The notes: a model not told the origin generated them from the sequence alone. A stretch of 64,000 nt of DNA from Chitinophaga silvisoli (GCF_003412465.1 NZ_QTJV01000001.1:248001-312000), one strand, 5' to 3'; counted from the first letter of the stretch, positions 16,656 through 24,739 are shown. A program made the numbers and translations.

Positions 16656-17993
16656 ATGAAGAAAACATATCTGGCATTATTCTTTACTACCCGCCTGTAT
16701 ACGATGATCGGTGCACTGGCACTGTTTTTTATACTGGCTTATTTTTTCCCGCTGCTCTATCCGATCGCCTTGTTCCTCGTAGCGGGGCTGGGATTATTGT
16801 TGCTCGTGGATCTGTTTTTCCTGTTTACAGCAGGCAAAGATCCTTTTCCTGTCACGAGGGTCATGTCGCAGCGTTTCAGTAATGGAGATGATAATACGGT
16901 GAGTCTGCACGTGAAGAACAATTTTCGTTTTCCCGTATTCGTGACCCTGCTGGATGAGTTACCTTTTCAGTTTCAGCTGAGAGATTTCAGGTTGAAAACG
17001 GTCGTGAAACCGGGAGAAGCGAAGGTGGTGGAATATACACTACGCCCGGTAGAACGGGGGGAGTACCAGTTTGGTTATACCAATGTCTTTGTTAAGAGTC
17101 CCATTGGTTTGGTACAGCGGCGTATAGTGAAAGAGAATGAAGAAGCCGTAAAAGTATATCCTTCCTTTTTGCAGTTACGCAATTATGAGTTGTATACATT
17201 CGAAGACCGTGCGGGTGAAATGGGGGTACATAGGAAGAAGATGATCGGCCAGAGTATGGAGTTTGATCATATCAAGGAATATGTGCGCGGGGATGATGTG
17301 AGAAGGGTAAACTGGAAGGCCACTGCCCGCAGGGGTGCACTAATGACGAATAATTATGTGGAAGAGAAATCGCAGCAGATTTATTGTGTGATTGATAAGG
17401 GCAGGGCGATGAAGATGCCTTTTGATGGCATGACATTGCTGGATTACGCGGTGAATTCCTCATTGGTGTTCAGCAATATTGCCTTGCAGAAAGGTGATAA
17501 GGCCGGCCTGGTGACGTTGATGGAACAGCAGGTGGATGTATTGCCTGCCAGCAGTAAGAAAGTGCAGCTGAATAAAATTCTTGATACCCTGTATGCCCAG
17601 GAAACGCAGTGGCAGGAGAGTGATTATGAGAAACTGGTCATTACCCTGCGCAGTCATTTCAACCAGCGTTCCCTGCTCGTGTTGTTTACAAATTTTGAGT
17701 CATTGTCGGCCCTGCATAGACAGCTGCCTTACTTACGCCGCCTCTCAAAGTATCATTTGCTGCTGGTGGTGTTTTTTGAGAATACGGAATTAAAGAAGAT
17801 TACCCAGGATACGGCTACCACAGTCGAAGACATTTACAGGCAGGTGATTGCACAGAAATTTGCATATGAGAAGAAGCAGATGGTGCGTGAACTGGCGCAG
17901 TTTGGGATCCTATCCCTGTTGACTACGCCGCAGCAGTTAAGTCTGCACCTGATCAACAAATACCTGGAGCTGAAATCACGCTCACTCATTTAA
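16656..17993 (+). CDS. DUF58 domain-containing protein
   Basis: A 445-residue protein with two N-terminal membrane helices (about 13-33 and 36-58) and a periplasmic immunoglobulin-like middle region (VVEYTLRPVERGEYQF). The DUF58 domain follows, with the signature VRGDDVRRVNWKATARRG (about 209-226). It continues into a vWA-like fold (QIYCVIDKGRAMKM) in which the classical MIDAS DxSxS reads DKGRA, so metal binding at that site may be lost. Such proteins are the usual partners of MoxR. The last 12 bases overlap the convergent gene at 17982. Confidence 0.88.
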   Translation: MKKTYLALFFTTRLYTMIGALALFFILAYFFPLLYPIALFLVAGLGLLLLVDLFFLFTAGKDPFPVTRVMSQRFSNGDDNTVSLHVKNNFRFPVFVTLLDELPFQFQLRDFRLKTVVKPGEAKVVEYTLRPVERGEYQFGYTNVFVKSPIGLVQRRIVKENEEAVKVYPSFLQLRNYELYTFEDRAGEMGVHRKKMIGQSMEFDHIKEYVRGDDVRRVNWKATARRGALMTNNYVEEKSQQIYCVIDKGRAMKMPFDGMTLLDYAVNSSLVFSNIALQKGDKAGLVTLMEQQVDVLPASSKKVQLNKILDTLYAQETQWQESDYEKLVITLRSHFNQRSLLVLFTNFESLSALHRQLPYLRRLSKYHLLLVVFFENTELKKITQDTATTVEDIYRQVIAQKFAYEKKQMVRELAQFGILSLLTTPQQLSLHLINKYLELKSRSLI

Positions 17994-18617
17994 TTTTTTT
18001 ACCGGAATGGTGGTGAGTGCCTTCAGGCGCTCATCATTTTTGTATGTAGCAGTTGCATTGATGGATTGTATGTTGGTTTCGTTGTTGTTAATCAGCAGGT
18101 CCTGCCCTAATAATTTACCCTCACTTACTTCGAAGCTCACGGTGCTGGTGTCCAGCGGGAAGATCTTCCCTGAGCTATAGATTCCTTCTACATTCAGATA
18201 ATAGTGGAAACCCCGTTTCAGGCTGTCGGCATAATGATGAAATCTAATGCTGTCCAGTTTTGGGAGCGATATGTCTGCAGTCATAGACTGGGGGATGTCG
18301 GCGGTGGTGATGGTCAGCTGGACGGTGTAGTGCTGGCTGATCAGGGCTTTCCTGTCCAGTAAGAGGTATCCATTCTGGAAGCTGCCGCTACTGGGTACTA
18401 CTTTGATGCGGTTCCAGTTGTAATTGCCACGGAGGAAACCGGAGGTACTTCTTACTTCGCCGTTGGCGTAGGCGAACTGGATGCCGATGGGAATTTTGTT
18501 ATAGAGTTCGGGCAGGGCATTGGAGTCGTAAACGGCTTTGATGGATTTGACTTCCTTTTGCTGGCCGGCGGCCAGGGTGCTGATACAGGTAAATAAGATG
18601 CTGAGGAGTGATTTCAT
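17982..18617 (-). CDS. Unrecognised secreted protein
   Basis: A 211-residue protein with a signal peptide (KSLLSILFTCISTLAAGQQ). No family is recognised. The mature part is predicted to be mostly beta-strand, with polar repeats (VKSIKAVYDSNALPELYNKIP, then IGIQFAYANGEVRSTSGF). The latter is reminiscent of sandwich domains of periplasmic proteins. On the minus strand TACCTTTC, one base off consensus, lies four bases before the ATG. It converges on the DUF58 gene with a 12-base overlap. Confidence 0.7.
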   Translation of the reverse strand: MKSLLSILFTCISTLAAGQQKEVKSIKAVYDSNALPELYNKIPIGIQFAYANGEVRSTSGFLRGNYNWNRIKVVPSSGSFQNGYLLLDRKALISQHYTVQLTITTADIPQSMTADISLPKLDSIRFHHYADSLKRGFHYYLNVEGIYSSGKIFPLDTSTVSFEVSEGKLLGQDLLINNNETNIQSINATATYKNDERLKALTTIPVKKLNE

Positions 18618-18708
18618 GGGAGAAAGGTATAAAAAATCGTTCCAAATCGCTGGGGGGCGATAGTCTTTCGATGGTGAATCTTGTATACCAACCTAACATC
18701 AAAAGGTT

Positions 18709-18863
18709 ACTATAAGGTCACCTCAATATCCCAGGGATAATGAAGTGACCTTATAGTGACCTTATAGTGATCTATTAGATACGAAGAAGTACCGAAGCTT
18801 AATTGAATAAGCTTCCTTGTCAAGGTGGACTTGAGGTGGACTTAAGCTAGGCTCAGGAAATAA
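18709..18863. repeat. Cluster of short inverted and tandem repeats upstream of the gene at 17982-18617
   Basis: ACTATAAGGTCAC (18709-18721) is perfectly inverted at 18745-18757. The right arm is then repeated in tandem with an 11-base period (18745-18772, GTGACCTTATA about 2.5 times). Further on are GAAGCTTA/TAAGCTTC and a second 11-base tandem (AGGTGGACTTG, AGGTGGACTTA; near 18823-18844). The spacer 18618-18875 has no gene. Confidence 0.7.
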
Positions 18864-18875
18864 ATGAATTGATTA

Positions 18876-19874
18876 TCAGAGGTTTGCCCGAATCGCTTTT
18901 CCGGCATCCAGGGTGAGTTGGGTTTCGGTGATCAATTTATGTATAATTTCTTCAATAGGGCTGATTTCTTTTACGAGTTCTACGCTTTGGCCGGCGGACC
19001 ATAATTGTTGATAGTTACCGGGTTTTACGGCTTGTTCCAGTTTTTTCATGCCTCTGAGCTGCACGAGCATTTTGAAGTATTTGCGGGTACGGGTGTTGTT
19101 GTTGAGGAGTTTCTCGAACCAGTTTTGTTTGTAACCGATTTTCCGGGCGGTAGGGGTATTGATGATATTGCAGGGGGTACCGGAGAGGCGTTCGGTGAGG
19201 ACGATATCGTCCATGCCATATTGGAGGATGGCGTTTTTGTATTCATCGCTCACGGAGGCTTCCTGGCTGGCGATGAAGCGGGTACCGATGGATACGCCGT
19301 CGGCACCGAGCAGGAGGGCGCTGGCTATCTGCTTACCGTGGGCGATGCCACCGGCGGCTACGAGAATTTTGCCGGGGAAGTGTTCCTGCAGGGAGGGTAC
19401 GAGTACGTGCATGGGATAGGGGCCTGCATGGCCACCGGCACCGGCGGTAACGGCGATAAAGCCATCGCAGCCTGCCTGGGCGGCTTTTTCGGCATGGGCC
19501 AGGTTGGTCACATCGCAGAGTACAGTAGCGCCGTAGCTGTGGGCGGCGGCAATGACTTCTTTAGGGCTGCCCAGGGAGGTAATGTAGAGGGGCACTTTGG
19601 CATCGGCGCAGACCTGGAGGTGTTTGGAGTATAGTGGGTTTGTCTTTTGAACGATGAGGTTCACGCCATAGGTACCCTGGGGGCATTGCTGGCGGTGCAG
19701 GTTCAGGCGGTCGAGCACGTCTTTCAGTTCACCTTCGCGGCGGTAATTGAGGGAGGGAAAGGTGCCGGCGATACCCTGCTGCATAGCGGATCTGACCATA
19801 GCTTCGTTACTTACCAGAAACATGGGGGCCATGATCACCGGGTATCGGATGGCCAGGGTTGAGGTTAATTTCAT
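18876..19874 (-). CDS. Nitronate monooxygenase-family flavoprotein
   Basis: A 332-residue FMN-dependent TIM-barrel enzyme of the nitronate monooxygenase (2-nitropropane dioxygenase) family. It has the N-terminal block RYPVIMAPMFLVSNEAMV, the active-site segment GFIAVTAGAGGHAGPYP (His near residue 154 as catalytic base), the FMN phosphate loops VAAGGIAHG and LGADGVSIGTRFIAS, and the C-terminal helix region. The usual reaction is oxidative denitrification of alkyl nitronates, but several relatives are enoyl reductases (FabK-like), so the substrate is open. It lies 18 bases downstream of ribE on the same strand and may be co-transcribed with it. Confidence 0.88.
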   Translation of the reverse strand: MKLTSTLAIRYPVIMAPMFLVSNEAMVRSAMQQGIAGTFPSLNYRREGELKDVLDRLNLHRQQCPQGTYGVNLIVQKTNPLYSKHLQVCADAKVPLYITSLGSPKEVIAAAHSYGATVLCDVTNLAHAEKAAQAGCDGFIAVTAGAGGHAGPYPMHVLVPSLQEHFPGKILVAAGGIAHGKQIASALLLGADGVSIGTRFIASQEASVSDEYKNAILQYGMDDIVLTERLSGTPCNIINTPTARKIGYKQNWFEKLLNNNTRTRKYFKMLVQLRGMKKLEQAVKPGNYQQLWSAGQSVELVKEISPIEEIIHKLITETQLTLDAGKAIRANL

Positions 19875-19892
19875 ACGTGCGATTTTATTGGC

Positions 19893-20480
19893 TTAACCGA
19901 CTGTTTTCTGCCGTGCGACGTATTTACCCAGGATATCGAATTCCAGGTTGATGATACTGCCGGCATGGACAGCTGATATATTGGTATGTTCGTAGGTATA
20001 TGGAATGACAGCGATGCTGAATTCGGTGTTGGTCACGTTGAAAACAGTGAGGCTGATACCATTGAGGCAGATGGACCCTTTTTCCACGATGAGGCCGGCG
20101 AACTGTTCAGGGAAGCGGAAGCGGTATTCCCAGCTACCATTTTGCGGGGTGCAGGAAAGGCATTCGCCGGTAGCGTCTACGTGTCCCTGTACGATGTGTC
20201 CGTCAATGCGGCCATTGAAGAGCATGGCTCTTTCCAGGTTTACCAGCTGACCAGGGGTCAGGAGGCCGATATTGCTCTTTTGGAGGGTTTCTGCAACGGC
20301 TACGATCTGGTATTGATCGTTGTCAATGTGGGTAACTGTGAGGCAAACCCCATTGTGGGCGATGCTTTGGTCTACTTTCAATTCCGGAGTGAGGGAGGAG
20401 CGAACGGTGATAACCATGTTGCTGCCTTCCTGCCTGGTAGTAATAACTTCGCCTAGTGATTCTATTATTCCTGTAAACAT
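19893..20480 (-). CDS. ribE: Riboflavin synthase
   Basis: A 195-residue riboflavin synthase, which dismutates two molecules of 6,7-dimethyl-8-ribityllumazine. Two lumazine-binding domains in tandem are visible: MFTGIIESLGEV starts the first and GHIVQGHVDATG the second. Each has the conserved SIAHNGVCLTV / SICLNGISLTV substrate loop. The length is standard. TAATTTCG lies four bases upstream of the ATG on the minus strand, one base off the Bacteroidota -7 element. Other rib genes are not in the window. Confidence 0.95.
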   Translation of the reverse strand: MFTGIIESLGEVITTRQEGSNMVITVRSSLTPELKVDQSIAHNGVCLTVTHIDNDQYQIVAVAETLQKSNIGLLTPGQLVNLERAMLFNGRIDGHIVQGHVDATGECLSCTPQNGSWEYRFRFPEQFAGLIVEKGSICLNGISLTVFNVTNTEFSIAVIPYTYEHTNISAVHAGSIINLEFDILGKYVARQKTVG

Positions 20481-20548
20481 GGAACGAAATTATGGAAAAA
20501 AAGGGAGGTGGGAGCTGACGCAGGGCACTCATAAAATTCAAAGTTTAG

Positions 20549-20581
20549 TTTGTTTTTTTTGAATTAAATGGTTTATCTTTG
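20549..20581 (+). promoter_or_regulatory. Promoter of rpsU (TTTG, 21 nt, TATCTTTG)
   Basis: TTTG at 20549-20552 and TATCTTTG at 20574-20581 are 21 bases apart. The leader is about 22 nt and contains AAGAGGT eight bases before the ATG, one of the few Shine-Dalgarno-like sequences in the window. Confidence 0.65.
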
Positions 20582-20608
20582 CCTTCCTGAAAAAAAGAGG
20601 TATTTATT

Positions 20609-20806
20609 ATGTTAATTATCGATTCTAAAGATTGCGAAAATATTGACAAGGCGCTCAAGAAGTACAAAAAGAAATTTGAGAAAGCGCGTATCCTGTTACA
20701 GCTGAGAAGTCGTCAATCTTTCACAAAACCTTCTGTTAAGCGTCGTACTGAAGTACTGAAAGCTGTTTACAAACAGCAGTTGGCTTCTGGTAAGCTGGAT
20801 GCTTAA
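20609..20806 (+). CDS. rpsU: Small ribosomal subunit protein bS21
   Basis: A 65-residue, strongly basic protein with the bS21 N-terminus (MLIIDSKDCENIDKALKKYKKKFEKARIL) given here in part, and the conserved LRSRQSFTKPSVKRR stretch. bS21 binds the 30S platform near the 3' end of 16S rRNA. In Bacteroidota it is known to help occlude the anti-Shine-Dalgarno sequence. The leader carries AAGAGGT at Shine-Dalgarno distance, which fits autoregulation by bS21 as described for other Bacteroidota. It has its own promoter and a strong terminator, so it is monocistronic. Confidence 0.96.
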   Translation: MLIIDSKDCENIDKALKKYKKKFEKARILLQLRSRQSFTKPSVKRRTEVLKAVYKQQLASGKLDA

Positions 20807-20842
20807 TATCTGATTTACGGATAATTCCAACGCAAAATATGT

Positions 20843-20886
20843 GATGATTGTAAGGTTTTCGTAACTTTACAATCATCAATTTTTTT
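20843..20886 (+). terminator. Rho-independent terminator of rpsU
   Basis: A 15-bp stem (GATGATTGTAAGGTT / AACTTTACAATCATC, one G-T pair) with loop ttcgt is followed by a seven-T tract. The GTG of the recombinase gene starts directly after the last T. Confidence 0.85.
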
Positions 20887-21825
20887 GTGTTGAGCGAAGT
20901 ATTACCCCCGGTAGTAGACCGTTTCCTGGCTTATATACAGCTTGAAAAGCGCTATTCAGCGCATACATTTGCTGCTTACCAGCAGGATCTTATCCAGTTT
21001 TTCACCTTTTTATATACACAATATGGCGATGTGTCCTTATCAGGCATATCGCATTCGCATGTCCGTACCTGGCTGGCAGGCCTTATGGAGGAGGGGATGA
21101 TAGCGAAGACTGTTAACCGGAAAGTTTCCACGCTCAAATCGTTTTTCAAATATGCATTGCGGCAGGGGGAAGTGACACATACCCCTATGACAAAAGTGAC
21201 GGCGCCTAAGGTGGGTAGCCGCTTACCTGGTTTTATAGATGAAAAGGGAATGCAGGCGGTGGAGGACAACAGGAGTTTGCGGGCCGGTGGGGTACCTATA
21301 TTTTCGGATACGCTGAAGGGGTTTACGCACAGGATGATTTTTGAGTTGTTGTATCATACAGGCATTCGTTTGTCGGAACTGATAACATTGAAGGAGACCT
21401 ATGTTGATTTAGGGCGATTGAGCATCAAAGTATTGGGGAAGGGTAATAAGGAGCGTGTTATACCGATAAGTCCGCTTTTGGCGGCTCAAATCAGGGAATA
21501 CAGGGAATATAAGAGGCGGGAGCTGGCGGAATTTGATATGGAAGTGTTACTCGTAAATCCGGAATCCGGTCGTAAATTATATCCAAAGTATGTATACAAT
21601 GTGGTGCGGCATTATCTCTCAGCTCACCAGATTACCACGATCAGTCAGAAAAGTCCGCATACGCTGCGGCACACGTTTGCAACACATTTAATGAATAACG
21701 GGGCGGACCTGAATGCGGTGAAGGAGTTGCTGGGCCATGCAAGCCTGGCTTCTACGCAGGTGTATACGCATAATACGATAGAGAAATTGAAGGAAGCGTA
21801 CAAGAAGGCGCACCCGAAGGGGTAG
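20887..21825 (+). CDS. Tyrosine recombinase of the XerC/XerD type
   Basis: A 312-residue site-specific recombinase with a SAM-like N-terminal core-binding domain (about 10-95). The catalytic domain has all residues in place: Arg161 (GIRLSEL), Lys185 (GKGNKER), His258 and Arg261 (HTLRHTFATH), His284 (LGHASLAST) and Tyr293 (QVYTH). Size and sequence fit the housekeeping chromosome-dimer resolvase rather than a mobile-element integrase, and there are no att-like repeats nearby. The start is GTG 20887 (or TTG 20890). It abuts the T-tract of the rpsU terminator, so expression must come from read-through or from TAACTTTA, a near -7 element inside the terminator stem. Confidence 0.93.
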   Translation: MLSEVLPPVVDRFLAYIQLEKRYSAHTFAAYQQDLIQFFTFLYTQYGDVSLSGISHSHVRTWLAGLMEEGMIAKTVNRKVSTLKSFFKYALRQGEVTHTPMTKVTAPKVGSRLPGFIDEKGMQAVEDNRSLRAGGVPIFSDTLKGFTHRMIFELLYHTGIRLSELITLKETYVDLGRLSIKVLGKGNKERVIPISPLLAAQIREYREYKRRELAEFDMEVLLVNPESGRKLYPKYVYNVVRHYLSAHQITTISQKSPHTLRHTFATHLMNNGADLNAVKELLGHASLASTQVYTHNTIEKLKEAYKKAHPKG

Positions 21826-22106
21826 GTTGTTTGTCGCTTTCCGGATCTTATGCGGGCCTGCATCTTTGGGCAAAGGCAAATTCATTTCTTTTTATAAGAA
21901 ATTTTCCTGCATTTATATATTAACAAAATATTACTAAATGGTTATGATAATAACCACTTAATTCACTAAATTAGTAATGAGTTCTTTGTATGTTGTTTTT
22001 CATTAGTCAGTACACTCTCATGCCATTAAAAAAAATTGATTGAAAGCCTATGACGTAATGTTACGAGCATGTACAAGATTGTTATAACTAAAAAAAATTT
22101 AGTGCT

Positions 22107-22406
22107 ATGAACGTTCAAATTCAAACTGTGCATTTTGATGCGGATTCCAAATTGATTGATCATGTGAGCAAAAAAATCGCAAAGCTCAACACTTTTTACG
22201 ATCGGATCATCAGTGTGGAAGTTTTCTTAAAGTTGGATGGAATAGCCCATCAAATCAAGGATAAAGTAGCCGAAATAAAAGTGCACATTCCGCGCCAGGA
22301 CTTATTTGTAAAGCACGAAAGCAAATCCTTCGAAGAATCCTTTGACCTCGCCTTTGACTCCGTCGTTAACCAGATCAAACGTACTAAGGAGAAAAAATTT
22401 CAGTAA
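22107..22406 (+). CDS. hpf: Ribosome hibernation-promoting factor, short form
   Basis: A 99-residue HPF/RaiA (ribosomal subunit interface) protein. It has the beta-alpha-beta-beta-beta-alpha pattern: MNVQIQTVHFDADSKLIDHV, the KLNTFYDRI helix end, VEVFLKLDG, then the basic KHESKSFEESFDLAFDSV region that lies in the mRNA/tRNA channel. It lacks the C-terminal dimerisation domain of the long form. It would inactivate 70S ribosomes in stationary phase. The 281-base region upstream holds no gene but contains an imperfect inverted repeat (TTACTAA at 21931, TTAGTAA at 21971, with nested GGTTAT/ATAACC). Confidence 0.92.
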   Translation: MNVQIQTVHFDADSKLIDHVSKKIAKLNTFYDRIISVEVFLKLDGIAHQIKDKVAEIKVHIPRQDLFVKHESKSFEESFDLAFDSVVNQIKRTKEKKFQ

Positions 22407-22420
22407 AACCTTAAAAATAT

Positions 22421-22451
22421 TTTGGAATTAATAATCTGTTTACTACCTTTG
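22421..22451 (+). promoter_or_regulatory. Promoter 1 of the tRNA-tuf operon (TTTG, 19 nt, TACCTTTG)
   Basis: TTTG (22421-22424) and TACCTTTG (22444-22451) are spaced by exactly 19 bases. The -7 box forms the left arm of the palindrome at 22439-22491. Confidence 0.7.
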
Positions 22452-22491
22452 CCATCCCGAAACAAAAAAGGGATCGGGCAAAGGTAGTAAA
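22439..22491. repeat. Long palindrome that contains a promoter -7 box in each arm
   Basis: TTTACTACCTTTGCC (22439-22453) is perfectly inverted at 22477-22491, and ATCCC/GGGAT continues the stem inwards around an A-rich loop. No T-tract follows, so it is not a standard terminator. Confidence 0.75.
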
Positions 22492-22562
22492 GTTCTTTAC
22501 TGTAGGGCATTTAAGCCTAAACGATCAGGTACTAAAAAAAGTACGAGTGCTGAAAAAAAAGA

Positions 22563-22593
22563 TTTTGAAAGTTACAAAATACTATTATTTTTG
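22563..22593 (+). promoter_or_regulatory. Promoter 2 of the tRNA-tuf operon (TTTTG, 18 nt, TATTTTTG)
   Basis: TTTTG (22563-22567) and TATTTTTG (22586-22593) lie 18 bases apart, about 86 bases before the first tRNA. The tRNA-Thr, -Tyr, -Gly and -Thr genes and tuf could share this transcript. Confidence 0.65.
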
Positions 22594-22678
22594 CACCCTC
22601 TTAAGACAGCGACTAAGCAGCTCACAAAGCAACGAAAGAAGCACTTAAGATAAGTACACCAGATATAATACTTGGTAT

Positions 22679-22752
22679 GCCAGCATAGCTCAGTTGGCCA
22701 GAGCTACTGATTTGTAATCAGTGGGTCGGGGGTTCGAATCCCTCTGCTGGCT
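22679..22752 (+). tRNA. tRNA-Thr (anticodon TGT)
   Basis: A 74-nt cloverleaf. The acceptor GCCAGCA pairs with TGCTGGC. The D arm and T arm (GGGTTCGAATCC type) are intact, and the anticodon stem ACTGA/TCAGT encloses loop TTTGTAA. CCA is not encoded. Confidence 0.95.
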
Positions 22753-22837
22753 CCGGAGGAAATCCGAAGCAAACAAAAACAAAGTAAGTCCCGCAACGGA
22801 TGAAGAGGTTTGTGGAAGTTTTTCAGGAGTAAAGAAT

Positions 22838-22919
22838 GGGCAGGTTCCAGAGCGGCCAAATGGGGCGGACTGTAAATCCGCTGACTACGTCTTCACAGGT
22901 TCGAATCCTGTCCTGCCCA
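22838..22919 (+). tRNA. tRNA-Tyr (anticodon GTA)
   Basis: An 82-nt class II tRNA with acceptor GGGCAGG/CCTGCCC, anticodon loop CTGTAAA and a long variable arm (TGACTACGTCTTC). Confidence 0.95.
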
Positions 22920-23042
22920 CAAAGTGCAAATGTTCCGCCTTTGCCTAATAGCAATGGCGGAACAGTTTTGTTAAGAAGAAGAGCTGAAGTGTGAGAGCGC
23001 CATAACAATTAAAGAGTTCTTTCTGATATTATTTTAACAAAT

Positions 23043-23115
23043 GCGGGAGTAGCTCAGTTGGTAGAGCGACAGCCTTCCAAGCTGTAGGTCGCGGGTTCGA
23101 ACCTCGTCTCCCGCT
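23043..23115 (+). tRNA. tRNA-Gly (anticodon TCC)
   Basis: A 73-nt cloverleaf with acceptor GCGGGAG/CTCCCGC, anticodon stem CAGCC/GGCTG-like pairing around loop TTCCAA and T arm CGGGTTCGAACCTCG. Confidence 0.94.
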
Positions 23116-23297
23116 CATAGTTAATTACGATTTGCTTCGTGATAACCTTGGGCGGAAAGTTTTGCAGAAGTATTACACTGGTTCCGTTCAGGTGAAAAAT
23201 CTCCAAAGCTTTATGAATATTGTTCGTCGTTCAAACTGGTTTCGCAGGGAACCGGAGGATTGGTGGGCGATATAAGTTCTTTAAAAGTAATTAGTAT

Positions 23298-23369
<72 letters not shown>

Positions 23370-23404
23370 CAAACGGATTCATTCGAAAGTCCGGAATCCA
23401 ACAT

Positions 23405-23482
23405 TTCGTTGTAGCTCAGTGGAAGAGCGGTTTCCGGTAACTGTGCCGGTAATGGTCATGAGTTCAATTCTCATCAACGGTA
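23405..23482 (+). pseudogene. tRNA-like element, probably a degenerate tRNA-Thr copy with enlarged anticodon arm
   Basis: The D arm (GCTC/GAGC) and T arm (ATGAG TTCAATT CTCAT) are perfect, and the acceptor keeps CGTTG/CAACG. The D and T arms closely match the preceding tRNA-Thr(GGT). Between GAGC and ATGAG there are 29 bases instead of about 22. These contain the direct repeat CCGGTAA (23434-23440 and 23446-23452), so no ordinary 5+7+5 anticodon arm can form. A stem of seven pairs with one mismatch and an eight-base loop, or a class II-like fold with a six-base loop, is possible. No anticodon is assigned. Confidence 0.6.
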
Positions 23483-23551
23483 CAAGTTTGTAAAACCGTT
23501 TTAACAAAACACAATCAATACAATCTTTACAAACCATCTAAAAAAAATACA

Positions 23552-24739
23552 ATGGCAAAAGAAACCTTTAAGCGGGATAAACCCCACGTAAACATTGGTA
23601 CCATCGGCCACGTTGACCACGGTAAAACTACCTTAACTGCTGCCATTACAAATATTTTGGCAAGCAAGGGTCTGGCTGAGAAGAAAGGATATGATGAGAT
23701 TGATGCTGCACCTGAAGAAAAAGAAAGAGGTATTACCATCAACACTGCACACGTAGAATACCAGACTGCTAATCGTCACTATGCTCACGTTGACTGTCCA
23801 GGTCACGCTGACTATGTGAAGAACATGATCACTGGTGCTGCGCAGATGGACGGTGCTATCCTGGTGGTTGCTGCTACAGATGGTCCGATGCCACAAACTA
23901 AAGAACACATCCTGCTCGCTCGTCAGGTAGGTGTACCTCGTATCGTTGTTTTCATGAACAAAGTTGACCTGGTAGACGATCCTGAACTGCTGGAACTGGT
24001 AGAACTGGAAATCCGCGAGCTGCTGAGCAAATATAACTACGATGGTGACAACACTCCAATCATCAAGGGTTCCGCTACAGGCGCTCTGGCTGGTGAAGAG
24101 AAATGGGTTGCTGCTGTAGATGAGCTGATGGCTGCTGTAGATGAATACATTCCTCTGCCTCCTCGTCCGGTTGATCTGCCGTTCCTGATGTCTGTAGAAG
24201 ACGTATTCTCTATCACAGGTCGTGGTACCGTTGCTACCGGTCGTATCGAACGTGGTAAAATCAAAGTTGGTGAACCAGTTGAAATCGTTGGTCTGATCGA
24301 AAAGCCACTGACTTCTACTTGTACCGGTGTTGAAATGTTCAAGAAACTGCTCGACGAAGGTGAAGCTGGTGACAACGCTGGTCTGCTGCTGCGTGGTATT
24401 GAAAAGAAAGATATCCGTCGTGGTATGGTTATCACTAAACCAGGTACTATCACTCCGCACACCGAATTCAAATGTGAAGTATACGTACTGAGCAAAGAAG
24501 AAGGTGGTCGTCACACTCCATTCTTCCAGAAGTATCGCCCTCAGTTCTACTTCCGTACTACGGACGTAACTGGTGAGGTTGAACTGCCAGCTGGTGTTGA
24601 AATGGTTATGCCTGGTGATAACATCGGTCTGACTGTTAAACTGATCGCTCCAATCGCTATGGAAAAAGGTCTGAAATTCGCTATCCGCGAAGGTGGACGT
24701 ACCGTAGGTGCTGGTCAGGTTACTGAAATCGTTAAGTAA
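23552..24739 (+). CDS. tuf: Elongation factor Tu
   Basis: A 395-residue EF-Tu that delivers aminoacyl-tRNA to the ribosome. G1 [10 protein letters not shown] (about 19-28), the switch [14 protein letters not shown] (about 81-92), G4 NKVDLVDD and the domain 2/3 blocks ([27 protein letters not shown]) are all present. Codon choice is strongly biased (GGT, CGT, CTG, ATC), as expected for an extremely abundant protein. There is no Shine-Dalgarno sequence; the start region is A-rich. The gene follows the tRNA cluster, a common arrangement, and a 13-bp inverted repeat surrounds the spacer to tRNA-Trp. Confidence 0.98.
   Translation: MAKETFKRDKPHVNIGTIGHVDHGKTTLTAAITNILASKGLAEKKGYDEIDAAPEEKERGITINTAHVEYQTANRHYAHVDCPGHADYVKNMITGAAQMDGAILVVAATDGPMPQTKEHILLARQVGVPRIVVFMNKVDLVDDPELLELVELEIRELLSKYNYDGDNTPIIKGSATGALAGEEKWVAAVDELMAAVDEYIPLPPRPVDLPFLMSVEDVFSITGRGTVATGRIERGKIKVGEPVEIVGLIEKPLTSTCTGVEMFKKLLDEGEAGDNAGLLLRGIEKKDIRRGMVITKPGTITPHTEFKCEVYVLSKEEGGRHTPFFQKYRPQFYFRTTDVTGEVELPAGVEMVMPGDNIGLTVKLIAPIAMEKGLKFAIREGGRTVGAGQVTEIVK

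Noticed and set aside
18709..18863. Repeat cluster as a CRISPR array
   Set aside because: Units are 11-13 bases, lack unique spacers of about 30 bases, and no cas genes are present.
20887..21825. Xer recombinase as a mobile-element integrase
   Set aside because: Size, sequence and surroundings (rpsU, hpf, tRNA-tuf) fit the housekeeping XerC/D; no attachment-site duplication or mobile genes nearby.
22979..23042. Gaps between the tRNA genes as possible further RNA genes
   Set aside because: No cloverleaf or strong hairpin apart from the tRNAs already listed.
23633..24514. 293-codon minus-strand frame inside tuf
   Set aside because: Antisense shadow of tuf, rich in Thr, Phe and Ser as expected from complementary biased codons.
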